Assembly: GCF_018494035.1 (NCBI RefSeq)
Contig: NZ_JABBFO010000010.1
Coordinates: 1-64,000 of the forward strand
Source of the DNA: Rosenbergiella australiborealis
GTDB taxonomy: Bacteria; Pseudomonadota; Gammaproteobacteria; Enterobacterales; Enterobacteriaceae
Direction of reading: 5' to 3'
Length of the DNA: 64,000 nucleotides
Below are positions 1 to 10,007 of this stretch, one piece after another; the stretch's first letter is position 1, and every line of letters begins with the position of its first letter. The notes beneath the pieces are model-generated. The model saw nothing but the letters and a program-made list of their open reading frames with translations. It was not told the DNA's origin and made no database searches. The position numbers and the translations under genes are program-made.

Positions 1-7
1 TTTTCAT
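1..7 (-). CDS. Possible start of a leftward gene cut by the window edge
   Basis: On the minus strand an ATG (bases 7-5) followed by two A-rich codons sits 6 to 7 bases downstream of a good Shine-Dalgarno-like AGGGGAG (bases 14-20). Only the first two codons are inside the window, so the product cannot be named. The spacing and quality of the ribosome binding site are the only support; it could be chance. Confidence 0.25.
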
Positions 8-481
8 AGAGATCTCCCCTGTTCAGATTACGAGAAAATTCTACTTATGAACACACCGGTTTTTCGGGGGGATTACCAGATTATGGAACAACAATTTTTT
101 AATCTATACATGGTTTTTTTAAAGCATTGTGCCCAACTCTAACCTATTGTTCATTACAATAGGGCTTATATTGATTTGTTAATACTCGATCATGGCCATC
201 AGATTGATATTTCAGAAATGAGTGATAACAGACTTGATACTTATAGATGCGCGATACCTATTATTTGGTTACCTATATGATATCAGGATAAAAACCCTAG
301 AAAACACTAAAAAACTTTCAATATCATACTAGCACGTAACACTATTTATTATTAGATAGTTAAATAATATTCAATTTATAGAAAAATTATCTATCTTAAT
401 CATAGATTTCTATCTAGGAATACTACAGATTAACTCTCAATTTTTGCCTTTTTCTGGTTAAGACCACTTATCAATAGGCAT
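8..481. other. AT-rich intergenic region, no gene recognised
   Basis: About 470 bases between the left edge and the lysS terminator. It is very AT-rich, with stop codons in every frame at short intervals, and holds no tRNA cloverleaf, known small RNA or convincing promoter that I can name. Apart from the putative ribosome binding site at 14-20 I see nothing in it. Confidence 0.6.
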
Positions 482-505
482 AAAAAAACCCGCCGAAGCG
501 GGTTT
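482..505 (-). terminator. Rho-independent terminator of the lysS operon
   Basis: A perfect 8-bp stem, AAACCCGC at 486-493 and GCGGGTTT at 498-505, closes a 4-base loop. Read leftwards the stem is followed by seven T residues. It lies about 20 bases after the lysS stop codon and ends the leftward xerD-dsbC-recJ-prfB-lysS transcription unit. Confidence 0.9.
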
Positions 506-526
506 AGGTCAGCAGTGACTGCGTTG

Positions 527-2047
527 TTATTTACTGCCCGGACGTAGCGCTGGGAAGAGAATGACATCACGGATGGTATGGCTATTCGTGAATAGCATCA
601 CCATACGGTCGATACCAATGCCAAGACCCGCGGTTGGCGGTAGACCATGCTCGAGGGCGGTGACGTAATCTTCATCATAGAACATCGCTTCATCATCACC
701 GGCGTCTTTAGCGTTAACTTGTTGTAAGAAACGTTCGGCTTGGTCTTGTGCATCGTTCAACTCGGAGAAGCCATTACCAATTTCGCGCCCACCAATAAAG
801 AACTCGAAGCGGTCAGTAATTTCTGGGTTATCATCATTACGACGTGCTAGCGGAGAAACCTCGGCTGGGTATTCGGTGATAAAGGTTGGCTGAATTAGTT
901 GTGCTTCAGCAGTCTCCTCAAAGATTTCCGTGACAACACGGCCCAATCCCCAACTTTTTTCCACTTTTATACCGATGCTTTGCGCGATGGCGACGGCTTT
1001 ATCAAAGTCTTCAAGGTCGGCGAGATCGGTCTCTGGACGGTATTTTTTGATCGCTTCACGCATCGTCAACTTATCGAACGGCTTCCCGAAATCGAAGGTA
1101 TACTCGCCGTAAGGGACTTCGGTGGTGCCGAGTACGTCTTGTGCCAAGGTACGGAACAGGCTCTCGGTCAGTTCGATCAGGTCGCGGTAATCGGCATACG
1201 CCATATAGAGTTCCATCATGGTGAACTCTGGGTTATGGCGAGGTGAGATCCCTTCATTACGGAAGTTACGGTTAATCTCAAACACGCGGTCAAACCCACC
1301 GACCACTAAACGTTTTAGATAGAGTTCTGGCGCGATACGCAGGTACATATCGATATCTAACGCATTGTGATGGGTAATAAAAGGTCGTGCAGAAGCACCG
1401 CCTGGGATCACCTGCATCATCGGGGTTTCGACTTCCATAAACTGGCGGTCGACCATAAATTGACGCACACCGGCCATTATTTTTGAGCGAATTTGGAAGG
1501 TATGACGTGATTCGTCGTTAGCAATCAGGTCTAAATAACGCTGACGGTAACGGGTTTCTTGATCAGCTAGGCCGTGGAATTTATCTGGCAGCGGGCGCAG
1601 TGCTTTAGTCAACAGGCGTAATTCACTACAGTGAATAGAGAGCTCACCGGTTTTGGTTTTAAACAGCTTACCGCGTGCTCCTAGGATATCGCCCAGATCC
1701 CATTTTTTAAATTGTTCGTTATAGTAGCCTTCCGCCAGATCATCACGGGAAACATAAAGCTGAATTCGGCCGCCAACATCTTGTAAGGTCGCGAAAGAGG
1801 CTTTACCCATGATACGACGCGTCATCATACGACCAGCAACCGTTACCTCGATACCTAAATCTTCTAAGGCTTCTTGGCTTTGCTCATCGTATTGCTGATG
1901 CAGGACATCAGAACGGTGCTCAGGACGGAAGTCATTCGGGAATGGGTTGCCTTTTTCACGTAAAGCTACCAGTTTTTCGCGACGTGAACTCAGTTCGTTA
2001 TTGAGTTCTTGGGCTAGATCCGCCGGCGCGGGAGTTTGTTCTGACAT
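527..2047 (-). CDS. lysS: Lysyl-tRNA synthetase, class II
   Basis: Charges tRNA-Lys with lysine in the cytoplasm. The 506 residues match the usual length of E. coli LysS (505). The N-terminal half holds the OB-fold anticodon-binding domain; the C-terminal half is a class II catalytic core with motif 2 ([15 protein letters not shown], around residue 260) and motif 3 ([12 protein letters not shown] near the C-terminus). It starts 9 bases after the prfB stop, behind an AAGGAA ribosome binding site, so the two are co-transcribed as in E. coli. Nothing is missing or unusual. The paralogue lysU cannot be excluded from sequence alone, but the prfB linkage is diagnostic of lysS. Confidence 0.98.
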   Translation of the reverse strand: MSEQTPAPADLAQELNNELSSRREKLVALREKGNPFPNDFRPEHRSDVLHQQYDEQSQEALEDLGIEVTVAGRMMTRRIMGKASFATLQDVGGRIQLYVSRDDLAEGYYNEQFKKWDLGDILGARGKLFKTKTGELSIHCSELRLLTKALRPLPDKFHGLADQETRYRQRYLDLIANDESRHTFQIRSKIMAGVRQFMVDRQFMEVETPMMQVIPGGASARPFITHHNALDIDMYLRIAPELYLKRLVVGGFDRVFEINRNFRNEGISPRHNPEFTMMELYMAYADYRDLIELTESLFRTLAQDVLGTTEVPYGEYTFDFGKPFDKLTMREAIKKYRPETDLADLEDFDKAVAIAQSIGIKVEKSWGLGRVVTEIFEETAEAQLIQPTFITEYPAEVSPLARRNDDNPEITDRFEFFIGGREIGNGFSELNDAQDQAERFLQQVNAKDAGDDEAMFYDEDYVTALEHGLPPTAGLGIGIDRMVMLFTNSHTIRDVILFPALRPGSK

Positions 2048-2056
2048 GAGGGTTCC

Positions 2057-3155
2057 TTATAGGCCAGCTTTCAGGCTAGCTTCAATAAATCGATCTAAAT
2101 CGCCATCGAGGACGGCCTGCGTATTTCGGGTTTCAACACTGGTGCGGAGATCTTTGATCCGCGAGTCATCTAGGACATATGAGCGAATTTGACTGCCCCA
2201 ACCAATGTCGGATTTATTCTCTTCCATCACCTGCTTCTCAGCATTTTTCTTTTGCATTTCCAGCTCATATAATTTCGCTTTCATCTGCTTCATGGCTTGG
2301 TCTTTGTTCTTATGCTGAGAACGGTCATTCTGGCACTGAGTTACGGTACCGGTTGGAATATGGGTAATACGGACCGCTGATTCTGTTTTATTGACGTGCT
2401 GACCGCCCGCCCCAGAGGCGCGGTAAACATCGATCCGTAGGTCTGCCGGGTTGATATCGATATCGATATTCTCATCCACTTCTGGATAAATAAAGGCAGA
2501 GCTAAAGGAGGTGTGGCGACGGCCTCCTGAATCAAAGGGACTTTTACGCACAAGACGATGAACACCGGTTTCGGTTCTTAACCATCCAAAGGCATAATCA
2601 CCGATAATTTTTACGGTTGCGGACTTAATACCGGCAACGTCGCCGTCGGAAACTTCAATGATTTCGGTTTTAAAGCCTTTTGCTTCCGCCCAACGTAGAT
2701 ACATCCGTAACAACATGTTTGCCCAATCCTGAGCTTCCGTTCCGCCAGAACCTGCTTGCAGATCAATGTAGCAATCAGCGCTGTCATACTCGCCGGAGAA
2801 CATCCGCCGAAACTCTAATTCTGCGAGTTTTTTGTCGAGCGTCTCTAGCTCGGCAATCGCTTCGTTAAAGGTTTCTTCGTCGTCGGCTTCGACGGCTAAT
2901 TCGAGTAATCCACTGACATCCTCTAAGCCTTGCGCCAATTGGTCGAAGGTTTCGACAATGGCTTCAAGCGTGGAGCGCTCCTTCCCTAAGGCTTGCGCGC
3001 GCTCAGGATCGTTCCAGACATCAGATTGTTCAAGTTCTGCGTTAACTTCTTCTAAACGCTCATTTTTTGCATCATAGTCAAAGGTACCCCCGAAGAACAT
3101 CGCTGCGCTCGGTAAGGTCTTGAATACGATTTTTTATCGGATTGATTTCAAACAT
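2057..3155 (-). CDS. prfB: Peptide chain release factor 2 (programmed +1 frameshift)
   Basis: RF2 terminates translation at UGA and UAA. The gene begins at the ATG at 3155-3153; its first 25 codons lead to an in-frame TGA (3080-3078), after which the reading frame shifts by +1 into the long frame. The joined product is 365 residues, exactly the E. coli length. The SPF stop-codon recognition motif (KSPFDSGG) and the GGQ peptidyl-hydrolysis motif ([13 protein letters not shown]) are intact. The residue four positions before GGQ's first glycine is Ala (YRASGAGGQ), as in most bacteria and unlike the Thr246 of E. coli K-12. It lies between recJ and lysS in one operon. A single-frame call would lose the N-terminus and look like a truncated gene. 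Confidence 0.97.
3077..3092 (-). promoter_or_regulatory. prfB: RF2 autoregulatory +1 frameshift site
   Basis: Read on the minus strand the site is CGGGGGTACCTTTGAC: an internal Shine-Dalgarno-like GGGGG, then CTT and the in-frame TGA followed by C. This is the canonical release-factor-2 shift site (E. coli AGGGGGTATCTTTGAC). Low RF2 leaves the UGA unread for longer and promotes the shift, so RF2 controls its own level. Codon 26 is the stop, the same position as in E. coli. Confidence 0.97.
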
Positions 3156-3240
3156 AGTTTGTTGTCTTAAGTTGAAGATAAAAAAGTGAAACAGAGGGTG
3201 CAGATTCTACCCGAAACCACCCTCGGCGTGTAACCTCTTT

Positions 3241-4971
3241 TTAGGCTTTTGGCCAGAGGTATTCGACTAATAGTTGCGCGCTGCGCTGTCCGCGGTACTC
3301 ATTAACATCCAGTTTATAAGCCAAAGTCGCCCGTTGAATACTCGGGTCAGGCCATTGTTGTAGGTCAACATTAAAGGCGATGCCATCAATAAGCGGGCCA
3401 CCGCAGACCGGTTCGAGTAGCAGTTTTAGGTGCTTTTGTCCGACTAACCGTTGTTGCAATAGTTTAAATTCACCGTCGAAAAGCGGTTCTGGAAACATCT
3501 GTCCCCACGGCCCGGCATTGCGTAACATCTCCGCCGTCTCTACCGTCATTTGCCCAGCCGCCAGTTCGCCATCCGACCAGAGAACCCCTTTTAGCGCATC
3601 CTGATCGAGCCATTCGTTGACTAATTGCGCGAAGCTATCGCGAAAAAGTGGGAAGTTTTGTTCGGATAAACTTAATCCCGCGGCCATAGCATGCCCCCCG
3701 AATTTGAGGAGTAACCCCGGTTGTTGGCTATCTAACCGCTCTAGTACATCTCGTAGATGCAAGCCGGCAATGGAGCGCCCCGAACCTTTTAAGATCCCCT
3801 CCCCCGCTGGCGCAAATGCAATTACCGGGCGGTGGAATCGCTCTTTGAGACGCGAGGCAACAATCCCGACCACCCCTTGATGCCATTCTGGGTGATAAAA
3901 GGCTAACCCGCTGGGAAGATGTTGCTGTTGCGCCAACTGTTCACAAATCACCAGTGCCTCTTGCTGCATGCCCTGCTCAATCTCTTTGCGAGTCTGGTTG
4001 AGCGCATCAAGTTCGACAGCCAACATGCGCGCTTGCGCGTCATTTTCGGTGAGTAACAGCTCTACCCCTTGCGACATATCGTCCAAACGTCCCGCGGCAT
4101 TGAGTCGCGGGCCAAGGGCAAAACCTAAATCACTGGCCGCAAGCCGTGAGGCTTGGCGTTGGCTGACCTCGACCAAGGCGCGGATCCCCGGTCGACATTT
4201 GCCTGCGCGAATACGTTGTAAGCCTTGCCAGACCAAAATTCGGTTGTTGGCATCGAGAGGCACGACATCGGCAACGGTGCCCAGTGCCACCAGATCCAAC
4301 AAATCGGCAAGATTCGGGACAGCGCCGGTAAACCACCCTTGTTCACGTAAGTAAGCACGTAGTGCTAGCATCACGTAAAAGGCCACGCCTACTCCGGCAA
4401 GATGTTTTGAAGGAAAGGTGGCGTCATGCAGATTGGGGTTAACCATGGCTGCCGCTGCCGGTAATTGCTCGCCGGGAAGATGGTGATCGGTGATGATAAC
4501 CGGGATCCCAAGCGTTGTGGCATAGTCGACACCGGCAATTGAGGAGATACCGTTATCAACCGTAAAGATCAGTTGTGCTTTGCGTGCATGCGCTAAGTCA
4601 ACCACTTCGGGGCTCAATCCATAGCCCTGCTCAAACCGATTCGGCACTAGGTAGCTGACTTGTTCTGCACCAAATTGTTTTAGGGCTAGCACGGACAGTG
4701 CGGTGCTAGTCGCCCCATCGGCATCAAAGTCCCCCACAACCATGATATGCAGGTTATCACGCATGGCTTGATGCAATAGCGCTACCGCTTGCTCAATACC
4801 TGTTAGGCCAGTGGGCGGTAGGAGGTAATTGGCCCCACGCTCAAGCTGCGCGGCATTATCAATGCCGCGTTGTCGGTATAACTGTTGCAGTAAGGGGGGA
4901 AGCGTTGCTGCGAGCTGGACGTCAGCCAAGGGCTGACGTCGTTTAAGTTCAGGTATTGCGCGTGAAGACAA
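3241..4971 (-). CDS. recJ: Single-stranded-DNA-specific 5'-3' exonuclease RecJ
   Basis: Degrades single-stranded DNA 5' to 3' in RecF-pathway recombination, mismatch and base-excision repair. The 576 residues fit the family (E. coli 577). The DHH phosphoesterase core shows the metal-binding DFDADG (residues 81-86), VDNG (139-142) and the DHH triplet (162-164); the DHHA1 domain carries the GGH motif (KFGGHAMAAG) further downstream. The start lies 4 bases after the dsbC stop, so translation is probably coupled. The order xerD-dsbC-recJ-prfB is the standard enterobacterial one. Confidence 0.97.
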   Translation of the reverse strand: MSSRAIPELKRRQPLADVQLAATLPPLLQQLYRQRGIDNAAQLERGANYLLPPTGLTGIEQAVALLHQAMRDNLHIMVVGDFDADGATSTALSVLALKQFGAEQVSYLVPNRFEQGYGLSPEVVDLAHARKAQLIFTVDNGISSIAGVDYATTLGIPVIITDHHLPGEQLPAAAAMVNPNLHDATFPSKHLAGVGVAFYVMLALRAYLREQGWFTGAVPNLADLLDLVALGTVADVVPLDANNRILVWQGLQRIRAGKCRPGIRALVEVSQRQASRLAASDLGFALGPRLNAAGRLDDMSQGVELLLTENDAQARMLAVELDALNQTRKEIEQGMQQEALVICEQLAQQQHLPSGLAFYHPEWHQGVVGIVASRLKERFHRPVIAFAPAGEGILKGSGRSIAGLHLRDVLERLDSQQPGLLLKFGGHAMAAGLSLSEQNFPLFRDSFAQLVNEWLDQDALKGVLWSDGELAAGQMTVETAEMLRNAGPWGQMFPEPLFDGEFKLLQQRLVGQKHLKLLLEPVCGGPLIDGIAFNVDLQQWPDPSIQRATLAYKLDVNEYRGQRSAQLLVEYLWPKA

Positions 4972-4975
4972 GGGA

Positions 4976-5680
4976 TTATCCTGCGTTGATGCGATCCAGA
5001 TATTGTTTGAGTTCGTTCGGGCCTTGATAACCGGGGATCATGACTCCGTTTTTCGTCAGAATCGCTGGAGTACCCTGAATACCGTAAAGTAAGCCGAGTT
5101 GGTATTGTTTTGCAATATCGATATTACAGCTTGCAGCGGCTGGGGTTTTGCCGGCCATCGCGGCATCAAACGCGGCTTTAGGATCTTTTGCACACCAGAT
5201 ATTTTTCATGGCTTTCGCTACGTCGCCTTGTACACCTTCACGCGGGAAGGCTAAATAGCGTACGGTGATCCCCAGCGCGTTATAGTCGGATATTTGTTGG
5301 TGTAATTTGTGGCAATAGCCACAGGTGATATCGGTAAATACCGTCACCACATGTTGCTCTTTAGGCGCTTTATAAACGATCATTTCTGGCGCTAAGGCTT
5401 CGACTTTTTTGTCTAATGTTTGAAAAGTGACGTTAACCGGTGATTGACCGCTGATATTGTAGAGCGGCCCTTGGATCATCTGTTTGCCATCATCCGTGAC
5501 ATAGAGCACACCGTTATCGGTTAATACGGTGCTCACTCCCGGTAAAGGTGATGACTGAATGTCACTGATGCTTACGCCCAATTTAGTGAGAGATTGGATA
5601 ATGGCCGCATTGTTGGCATAGCTAGCAGTAGAGACGCTGGCGAGTAGCGCCACCATCGGGATTAAGGTTTTTTTCAGCAT
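4976..5680 (-). CDS. dsbC: Periplasmic protein-disulfide isomerase DsbC
   Basis: Homodimeric periplasmic isomerase that reshuffles wrong disulfides and is kept reduced by DsbD. I choose the ATG at 5680: it is preceded by AAAGGA and begins a clear Sec signal peptide (MLKK, hydrophobic core, cleavage near SYA-NNA at residue 22-23). A longer upstream reading overlaps xerD and would bury the signal. The 234-residue product has an N-terminal dimerisation domain and a thioredoxin fold with the CGYC active site (120-123), a structural cysteine pair (163 and 185) and the cis-proline loop (TP at 204-205). E. coli DsbC is 236 residues. Confidence 0.97.
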   Translation of the reverse strand: MLKKTLIPMVALLASVSTASYANNAAIIQSLTKLGVSISDIQSSPLPGVSTVLTDNGVLYVTDDGKQMIQGPLYNISGQSPVNVTFQTLDKKVEALAPEMIVYKAPKEQHVVTVFTDITCGYCHKLHQQISDYNALGITVRYLAFPREGVQGDVAKAMKNIWCAKDPKAAFDAAMAGKTPAAASCNIDIAKQYQLGLLYGIQGTPAILTKNGVMIPGYQGPNELKQYLDRINAG

Positions 5681-5705
5681 TTCCGTATCCTTTTTGCTTC
5701 CCCCG

Positions 5706-6620
5706 CTAAGCGCGTGGGTGATGCTGTTGGTGCAGTTGACGAAGTCGTTCGTTGGCAACGTGCGTGTAAATTTGCGTGGTTGAGAGGTCACTGTGACCTA
5801 ATAGCATTTGGACGACGCGCAAATCGGCACCGTGATTAAGTAAATGTGTGGCAAAGGCATGGCGTAGCACGTGAGGAGAGAGCTTGGCGCTATCAATACC
5901 GGCGATTACTGCGTAATGCTTAATTCGGTGCCAGAAAGTCTGGCGGGTCATTTGCTGTCCACGATTGCTGGGAAAGACTATATCAATTTTTGCGCCATTA
6001 ATCAGCCAAGGACGACCATGTTCCAGATAATTTTCTAGCCAGTAGATGGCCTCTTCCCCTAACGGGACTAGTCGCTCTTTGTTTCCCTTACCGAGAATAC
6101 GGACAACGCCTTGACGTAAACTCAGGTCGCTTAAGCTAAGCCCGGTCAGCTCAGAGACCCGAAGTCCCGTGGCGTAGAGTAGCTCGATCATCGCCTTATC
6201 ACGCAGTTCTAACGGAATTTCCGTGGAGGGCGCTTCAAGTAATCGAGCGACTTGCGCTTCGCTGAGATCTTTGGGCAGACGCTGCGGAAGTTTAGGGGAT
6301 GAGAGTAAGGCACTGGGGTCGTCGCTGCGCAGTTGCTCGCGGTAGAGATATTGAAAGAGCTGGCGCATCGCACTGAGCTGACGCGCAGAGCTGGTGGCAC
6401 GGTAGCCACCTTCGAGCTTTTCTGCAAGAAATGCTTGTAAGTCCGGGGCGCTCACCGTTAATAATGCGAAATGATGGGCCGCTAACCACTCGGTCAGTTG
6501 TGTTAGATCACGGCGATAAGCTTCAAGGGTGTTGGCGGCTAAATTACGTTCTATCCAGAGTTGATCGATAAATCCTTCAATTAAGGGGTCGATCGTGGGC
6601 AATGATGTCGGGCTTTGCAT
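5706..6620 (-). CDS. xerD: Site-specific tyrosine recombinase XerD
   Basis: Works with XerC at dif to resolve chromosome dimers under FtsK control. The 304-residue protein has the N-terminal SAM-like core-binding domain (about 10-95) and the C-terminal catalytic domain. All catalytic residues are visible: Arg153, Lys178, His250, Arg253, His276 and the nucleophile Tyr285. The ATG is preceded by GAGGAA. It heads the operon running through dsbC, recJ, prfB and lysS and is divergent from fldB. The dsbC neighbour separates it from xerC, which normally lies beside dapF. Confidence 0.97.
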   Translation of the reverse strand: MQSPTSLPTIDPLIEGFIDQLWIERNLAANTLEAYRRDLTQLTEWLAAHHFALLTVSAPDLQAFLAEKLEGGYRATSSARQLSAMRQLFQYLYREQLRSDDPSALLSSPKLPQRLPKDLSEAQVARLLEAPSTEIPLELRDKAMIELLYATGLRVSELTGLSLSDLSLRQGVVRILGKGNKERLVPLGEEAIYWLENYLEHGRPWLINGAKIDIVFPSNRGQQMTRQTFWHRIKHYAVIAGIDSAKLSPHVLRHAFATHLLNHGADLRVVQMLLGHSDLSTTQIYTHVANERLRQLHQQHHPRA

Positions 6621-6734
6621 AGGTTCCTCATCAAATGGCCTGAGCTAAACAGCGCCTATTATGCATCAACTACGTCTGGCTGTATGCTTTCTGCTACACT
6701 CAGCAAAAAATATGCGCCTAAGAGTCAATCGAAA

Positions 6735-7253
6735 ATGAAAATAGGGTTATTTTACGGTTCGAGCACTTGCTATACCGAAATGGCGGCGGAGAAAATTCAG
6801 GATTTTATCGGCCATGATTTAGTTAGCCTGCATAATGTTAAAGAGGCCGATCTCTCGGCAATGACTGAGTATGACTTGCTTATTCTGGGTATGCCGACTT
6901 GGGATTTTGGCGAACTCCAAGAAGATTGGGAAGCTCAGTGGCAGGCCCTAGCCGACCTTGATCTTTCAGGAAAGATTGTCGCGCTGTACGGCCTGGGTGA
7001 CCAAGCTGGTTATAGCGAGTGGTTTTTGGATGCGCTCGGGATGCTACACGACCTGTTGCAAGCAAAGGGTGTCTCTTTTGTCGGATACTGGCCGATTACC
7101 GGTTATGAGTTTATCAGTAAAAAGCCGCTGACAGCGGAAGGTCAGCACTTTGTGGGCCTAGCCTTAGATGATGTGAATCAATTCGATGAGACGGATACGC
7201 GTATCGAGAACTGGTGCGAACAGATTTTAACCGAAGTTTCCGCGCTGCTGTAG
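6735..7253 (+). CDS. fldB: Flavodoxin 2
   Basis: FMN-binding electron carrier; FldB is a SoxRS-inducible flavodoxin in E. coli. The chosen ATG (6735) starts directly with [21 protein letters not shown], the FMN phosphate loop; the reading frame is open upstream but the extra residues are not part of a flavodoxin. Later FMN-contact loops are the [13 protein letters not shown] and [14 protein letters not shown] segments. The 172 residues match FldB (173) rather than FldA (176). It is divergent from xerD and converges with ygfX, only 4 bases separating the two ends. Confidence that it is fldB rather than fldA comes mainly from gene order. Confidence 0.93.
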   Translation: MKIGLFYGSSTCYTEMAAEKIQDFIGHDLVSLHNVKEADLSAMTEYDLLILGMPTWDFGELQEDWEAQWQALADLDLSGKIVALYGLGDQAGYSEWFLDALGMLHDLLQAKGVSFVGYWPITGYEFISKKPLTAEGQHFVGLALDDVNQFDETDTRIENWCEQILTEVSALL

Positions 7254-7257
7254 CGAC

Positions 7258-7674
7258 CTATTTCCACTGTCGATTACGGCCTTTTAACCAGTAGAAGCGT
7301 AGGTTTCGCCACGCTTGCTGCGACATGCTATCGGCCATCAACCAAAAGTGTTGATGGCGCTGCCCGCAACGCCAGCTGATCATCACGCCCCAAGGTAACC
7401 AACAGAGTGGCGAGACTACGCGCCATGATTGTTGCTGCCAGTACCAGGCTTCTTGATCGTCAATATGCAGGGTTCCTACTCTTGATAAAAGGCGCCGTAA
7501 GGTGCGTTGTCTTTCGTAAAGGAGCCCGATAATCGCCAAAGGCTTAAGTAGATAAAAGATTCCAAACCAAGGCGATATCAGCATAACCACCAAGAGTAAA
7601 AGCATCCAACCCTTTGCGGCATAGAGAGCATAGCGCGAGACATGGATTTCAGTTTGCCACAGGACCGCGCGCAC
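7258..7674 (-). CDS. ygfX: Inner-membrane protein YgfX (CptA), partner of SdhE
   Basis: Small membrane protein described both as the toxin-like partner of CptB/SdhE acting on MreB and FtsZ and as an SdhE-interacting factor. The 138 residues have two adjacent hydrophobic segments (about 23-52) and a cytoplasmic C-terminal part, and resemble E. coli YgfX (135) along the length (VLWQ near the N-terminus, [18 protein letters not shown] near the end). The start is a GTG that lies inside the 3' end of sdhE, overlapping it by 26 bases, so it depends on sdhE translation. Sequence conservation of this family is low. Confidence 0.88.
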   Translation of the reverse strand: MRAVLWQTEIHVSRYALYAAKGWMLLLLVVMLISPWFGIFYLLKPLAIIGLLYERQRTLRRLLSRVGTLHIDDQEAWYWQQQSWRVVSPLCWLPWGVMISWRCGQRHQHFWLMADSMSQQAWRNLRFYWLKGRNRQWK

Positions 7675-7930
7675 TGTTACGTGTCCGAATTAAGTCGACC
7701 ATTTCTTTAAGCTCACGATTCGCGGGTTGTCCATGCCCCATTAACCAATTAAAGAGATCAGGGTCATCGGCTTTGAGTAAGGCGATAAAGGCGCGCTTTT
7801 GCTGGTCGGTTAACGTATGGTATTCGTGCTCAAAAAAAGGCCGTACAGCAATATCGAGTTCCAACATGCCGCGTCGGCACGCCCAGTGAATACGTGATGT
7901 GTCTTGAATACCTATTTCTGCTATTTCCAC
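7649..7930 (-). CDS. sdhE: FAD assembly factor SdhE (CptB)
   Basis: Promotes covalent flavinylation of succinate dehydrogenase and fumarate reductase subunits. The conserved RGMLE (RGxxE) surface motif follows IHWACR, and the C-terminal half ([19 protein letters not shown]) is typical. I place the start at the GTG at 7930 because AGAGGA lies 7 bases upstream; this gives 93 residues, against 88 in E. coli. A TTG ten codons upstream keeps the frame open but has no ribosome binding site. It is the first gene of the sdhE-ygfX pair and divergent from ygfZ. Confidence 0.92.
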   Translation of the reverse strand: MEIAEIGIQDTSRIHWACRRGMLELDIAVRPFFEHEYHTLTDQQKRAFIALLKADDPDLFNWLMGHGQPANRELKEMVDLIRTRNSARGPVAN

Positions 7931-8141
7931 ACTCAGTTCCTCTATAATGACCCTAATCAAGTGTATAGAGTGTAACGCAGAGCTTGGGCGAACGGCAGTG
8001 TCAATCGCCGTCTATTCGGGTTAACTCGCACTTTTGTGTTTGCTTACCGCTTTTCAGGCTTTACGCTTTATTGAATAATGATGCCAATATTGGAATGCGA
8101 TATTACGCGTTTCTGTTCACTGTTGTACGACAGGAGATAAC

Positions 8142-9107
8142 ATGCTTTCTCAACCAGATAATACCGTTACCCATGCCGATTTGGTGTTTTGTGCACTCAC
8201 CGATTGGGCATTGGTTACGGCTCAAGGCGCCGATGCGACGGCTTATTTGCAGGGACAACTCACCGCAGACTTGAGTCTACTGCCCGAACATAGTCATCAG
8301 CTTGCTGCCCATTGTGATGCAAAGGGCAAGATGTGGAGTAATCTGCGCATCTTTCATGAGGGCGAAGGCTATTGTTATTTATTGCGCCGCAGCGTGCGCG
8401 AGCAACAACTGACCGAACTGAAGAAATATGCCGTGTTCTCCAAAGTGACCTTGGCTGCCGATGATAGTCGCGCGATTATTGGCGTGATGGGCCGACACGC
8501 CACGGCGGTTTTACAGCAACACTTTGCTCAGCTGCCAGATGCCACTCACCCTTTGGTGAGAGTAGGCACTTCTATTCTCTTGTGGTTAGCGACCCCGGAA
8601 AATCGCTATATCGTGATTGCTGAACCTGCAACGGCTCAAGCGTTACTTAATCACGCCCCTGCTGCGGTTTATGACCAGCAATTGTGGTTAGCCGCTGAGA
8701 TTGCCGCCGGCATTCCCGTTATCGATTCAGCTAACAGTGCTCAATTTATTCCACAAGCCGCCAACTTGCAGGCTTTAGGGGCGATTAGCTTTAAAAAAGG
8801 CTGCTATAGCGGGCAGGAGATGGTGGCCCGTGCCAAGTACCGAGGGGCAAATAAGCGTGCTCTCTATTGGTTGTCTGGATCTGCAATGGCGGCTATTGCG
8901 CCGGGAGAGGCCGTTGAACTACAAATGGGCGATAACTGGCGTAAGACCGGGACAGTTCTCTGTTCGGTGATGCACGATGAGTGCCAGTTATGGGTACAGG
9001 TTATCTTAAATAACGATCTCGATAGCGAGCATCTGTTTCGGCGAGAAGGTGAGGCTGAAAGTGAACTACGCATTCAGCCATTGCCCTATTCTCTGGACGA
9101 TGCGTAA
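8142..9107 (+). CDS. ygfZ: tRNA-modifying / Fe-S cluster repair protein YgfZ
   Basis: Folate-binding protein of the GcvT-like fold, needed for repair of some Fe-S enzymes including MiaB and hence for tRNA thiomethylation. The signature motif KGCYSGQE is present with its cysteine at residue 221, within KKGCYSGQEMVARAKYRG. Length is 321 residues (E. coli 326). The ATG follows AGGAGATAAC. Although it resembles aminomethyltransferase, the separate gcvT gene in this window and the K-G-C-x-x-G-Q-E motif settle the identity. Confidence 0.95.
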   Translation: MLSQPDNTVTHADLVFCALTDWALVTAQGADATAYLQGQLTADLSLLPEHSHQLAAHCDAKGKMWSNLRIFHEGEGYCYLLRRSVREQQLTELKKYAVFSKVTLAADDSRAIIGVMGRHATAVLQQHFAQLPDATHPLVRVGTSILLWLATPENRYIVIAEPATAQALLNHAPAAVYDQQLWLAAEIAAGIPVIDSANSAQFIPQAANLQALGAISFKKGCYSGQEMVARAKYRGANKRALYWLSGSAMAAIAPGEAVELQMGDNWRKTGTVLCSVMHDECQLWVQVILNNDLDSEHLFRREGEAESELRIQPLPYSLDDA

Positions 9108-9155
9108 CCGACCAACTCCCGTCCCTGTCTTCATTAAAATTACATGACAATGACT

Positions 9156-9190
9156 TCCCCCTAAAAGCAAAAACGATGCGGATAGGGGGA
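9156..9190. terminator. Inverted repeat between convergent ygfZ and trhA
   Basis: TCCCCCTA (9156-9163) and TAGGGGGA (9183-9190) form a perfect 8-bp stem around a 19-base spacer. It sits between two converging genes and may act as a weak bidirectional terminator, although neither side has a clear T-run. Confidence 0.4.
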
Positions 9191-9222
9191 GATACTTGAT
9201 GTTATTTTCCAGCCACAACACG

Positions 9223-9876
9223 CTACTTTATATAAAAGTAGATAGCACAAAAATGGCAAATAGCGCCCCCTAAAACAAAGGCGTGCCATATTGCATGGTT
9301 GTAGGGAATTCGACGATTGACGTAGAAAATCACCCCTAATGAATAGACGATTCCACCAATAGCAAGCAACCATACACTTGCAGCAGAGAGTTTAGTCGCC
9401 ATCTGATAAATGACGACTAAGGATAACCAGCCCATAAGTAGGTAGGTGACGACCGATAACACTTTGAATCGATGGGCAAAGACTAATTTAAAAATAATTC
9501 CCAGTAGTGCCAATGCCCAGATTACGACCATCAGCCCTTCCGCTAAGGGTGATCGTAATCCAACCAGTAAGAATGGCGTATAAGTTCCGGCAATCAATAA
9601 ATAAATAGCACAGTGATCAATTTTCTTTAACCACGGCTTAGCATCGGGATTGGGAATAGCATGGTAGAGGGTCGATGCAAGAAAGAGAATAATCATACTC
9701 CCCCCATACAAGCTATAACTGATAACGGTGATCAGGTCAGCATCACGTTCAATAGCTTGATTAAGCAGCAGTATTAAACCGACAATTCCAAACAGACAGC
9801 CCAAGCCATGACTGACACTATTCGCGATTTCTTCCGAAAATGAATATCCAGTAGAGAAAGTCTGTATCTTAGCCAT
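9223..9876 (-). CDS. trhA: Hemolysin III / PAQR-family membrane protein TrhA (YqfA)
   Basis: Seven-helix inner-membrane protein of the HlyIII/PAQR family; E. coli TrhA (YqfA) affects membrane-energy and lipid homeostasis. The 217 residues (E. coli 219) contain seven hydrophobic segments and the family's metal-ligand signatures: STLYHA after helix 2, [16 protein letters not shown] in helix 3, and [17 protein letters not shown] near the C-terminus. It converges on ygfZ and lies just left of the gcv operon. In E. coli a bglA block separates it from gcvP; that block is absent here. Confidence 0.92.
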   Translation of the reverse strand: MAKIQTFSTGYSFSEEIANSVSHGLGCLFGIVGLILLLNQAIERDADLITVISYSLYGGSMIILFLASTLYHAIPNPDAKPWLKKIDHCAIYLLIAGTYTPFLLVGLRSPLAEGLMVVIWALALLGIIFKLVFAHRFKVLSVVTYLLMGWLSLVVIYQMATKLSAASVWLLAIGGIVYSLGVIFYVNRRIPYNHAIWHAFVLGGAICHFCAIYFYIK

Positions 9877-9983
9877 AATTGCTAGGTTAACTCCTCGTTA
9901 ATCTAATAAGCGAATGAATAGACTAACTGAGATCAAATTCAGAGTACAAGTGTAAGCTCAAATAAAACTGTGAATAGGTGTAA

Positions 9984-10001
9984 CCCCCCTTTTCAGGGGG
10001 G
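9984..10001. terminator. Hairpin downstream of gcvP
   Basis: CCCCCCT (9984-9990) and AGGGGGG (9995-10001) form a GC-rich stem with a TTTC loop immediately after the gcvP stop codon. The T-rich flank is better on the plus-strand side (ATTTTATC), so its efficiency for gcvP is uncertain, but the position fits an operon end. Confidence 0.6.
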
Positions 10002-10007
10002 ATTTTA

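Noticed and set aside
2057-3100. prfB as a shorter gene starting at the internal frame
   Set aside because: The upstream 25 codons, stop and shift site match the RF2 programmed frameshift, so the real gene starts at 3155.
9984-10001. Promoter or operator in the C6/G6 inverted repeat
   Set aside because: Its position directly after the gcvP stop fits a terminator better.
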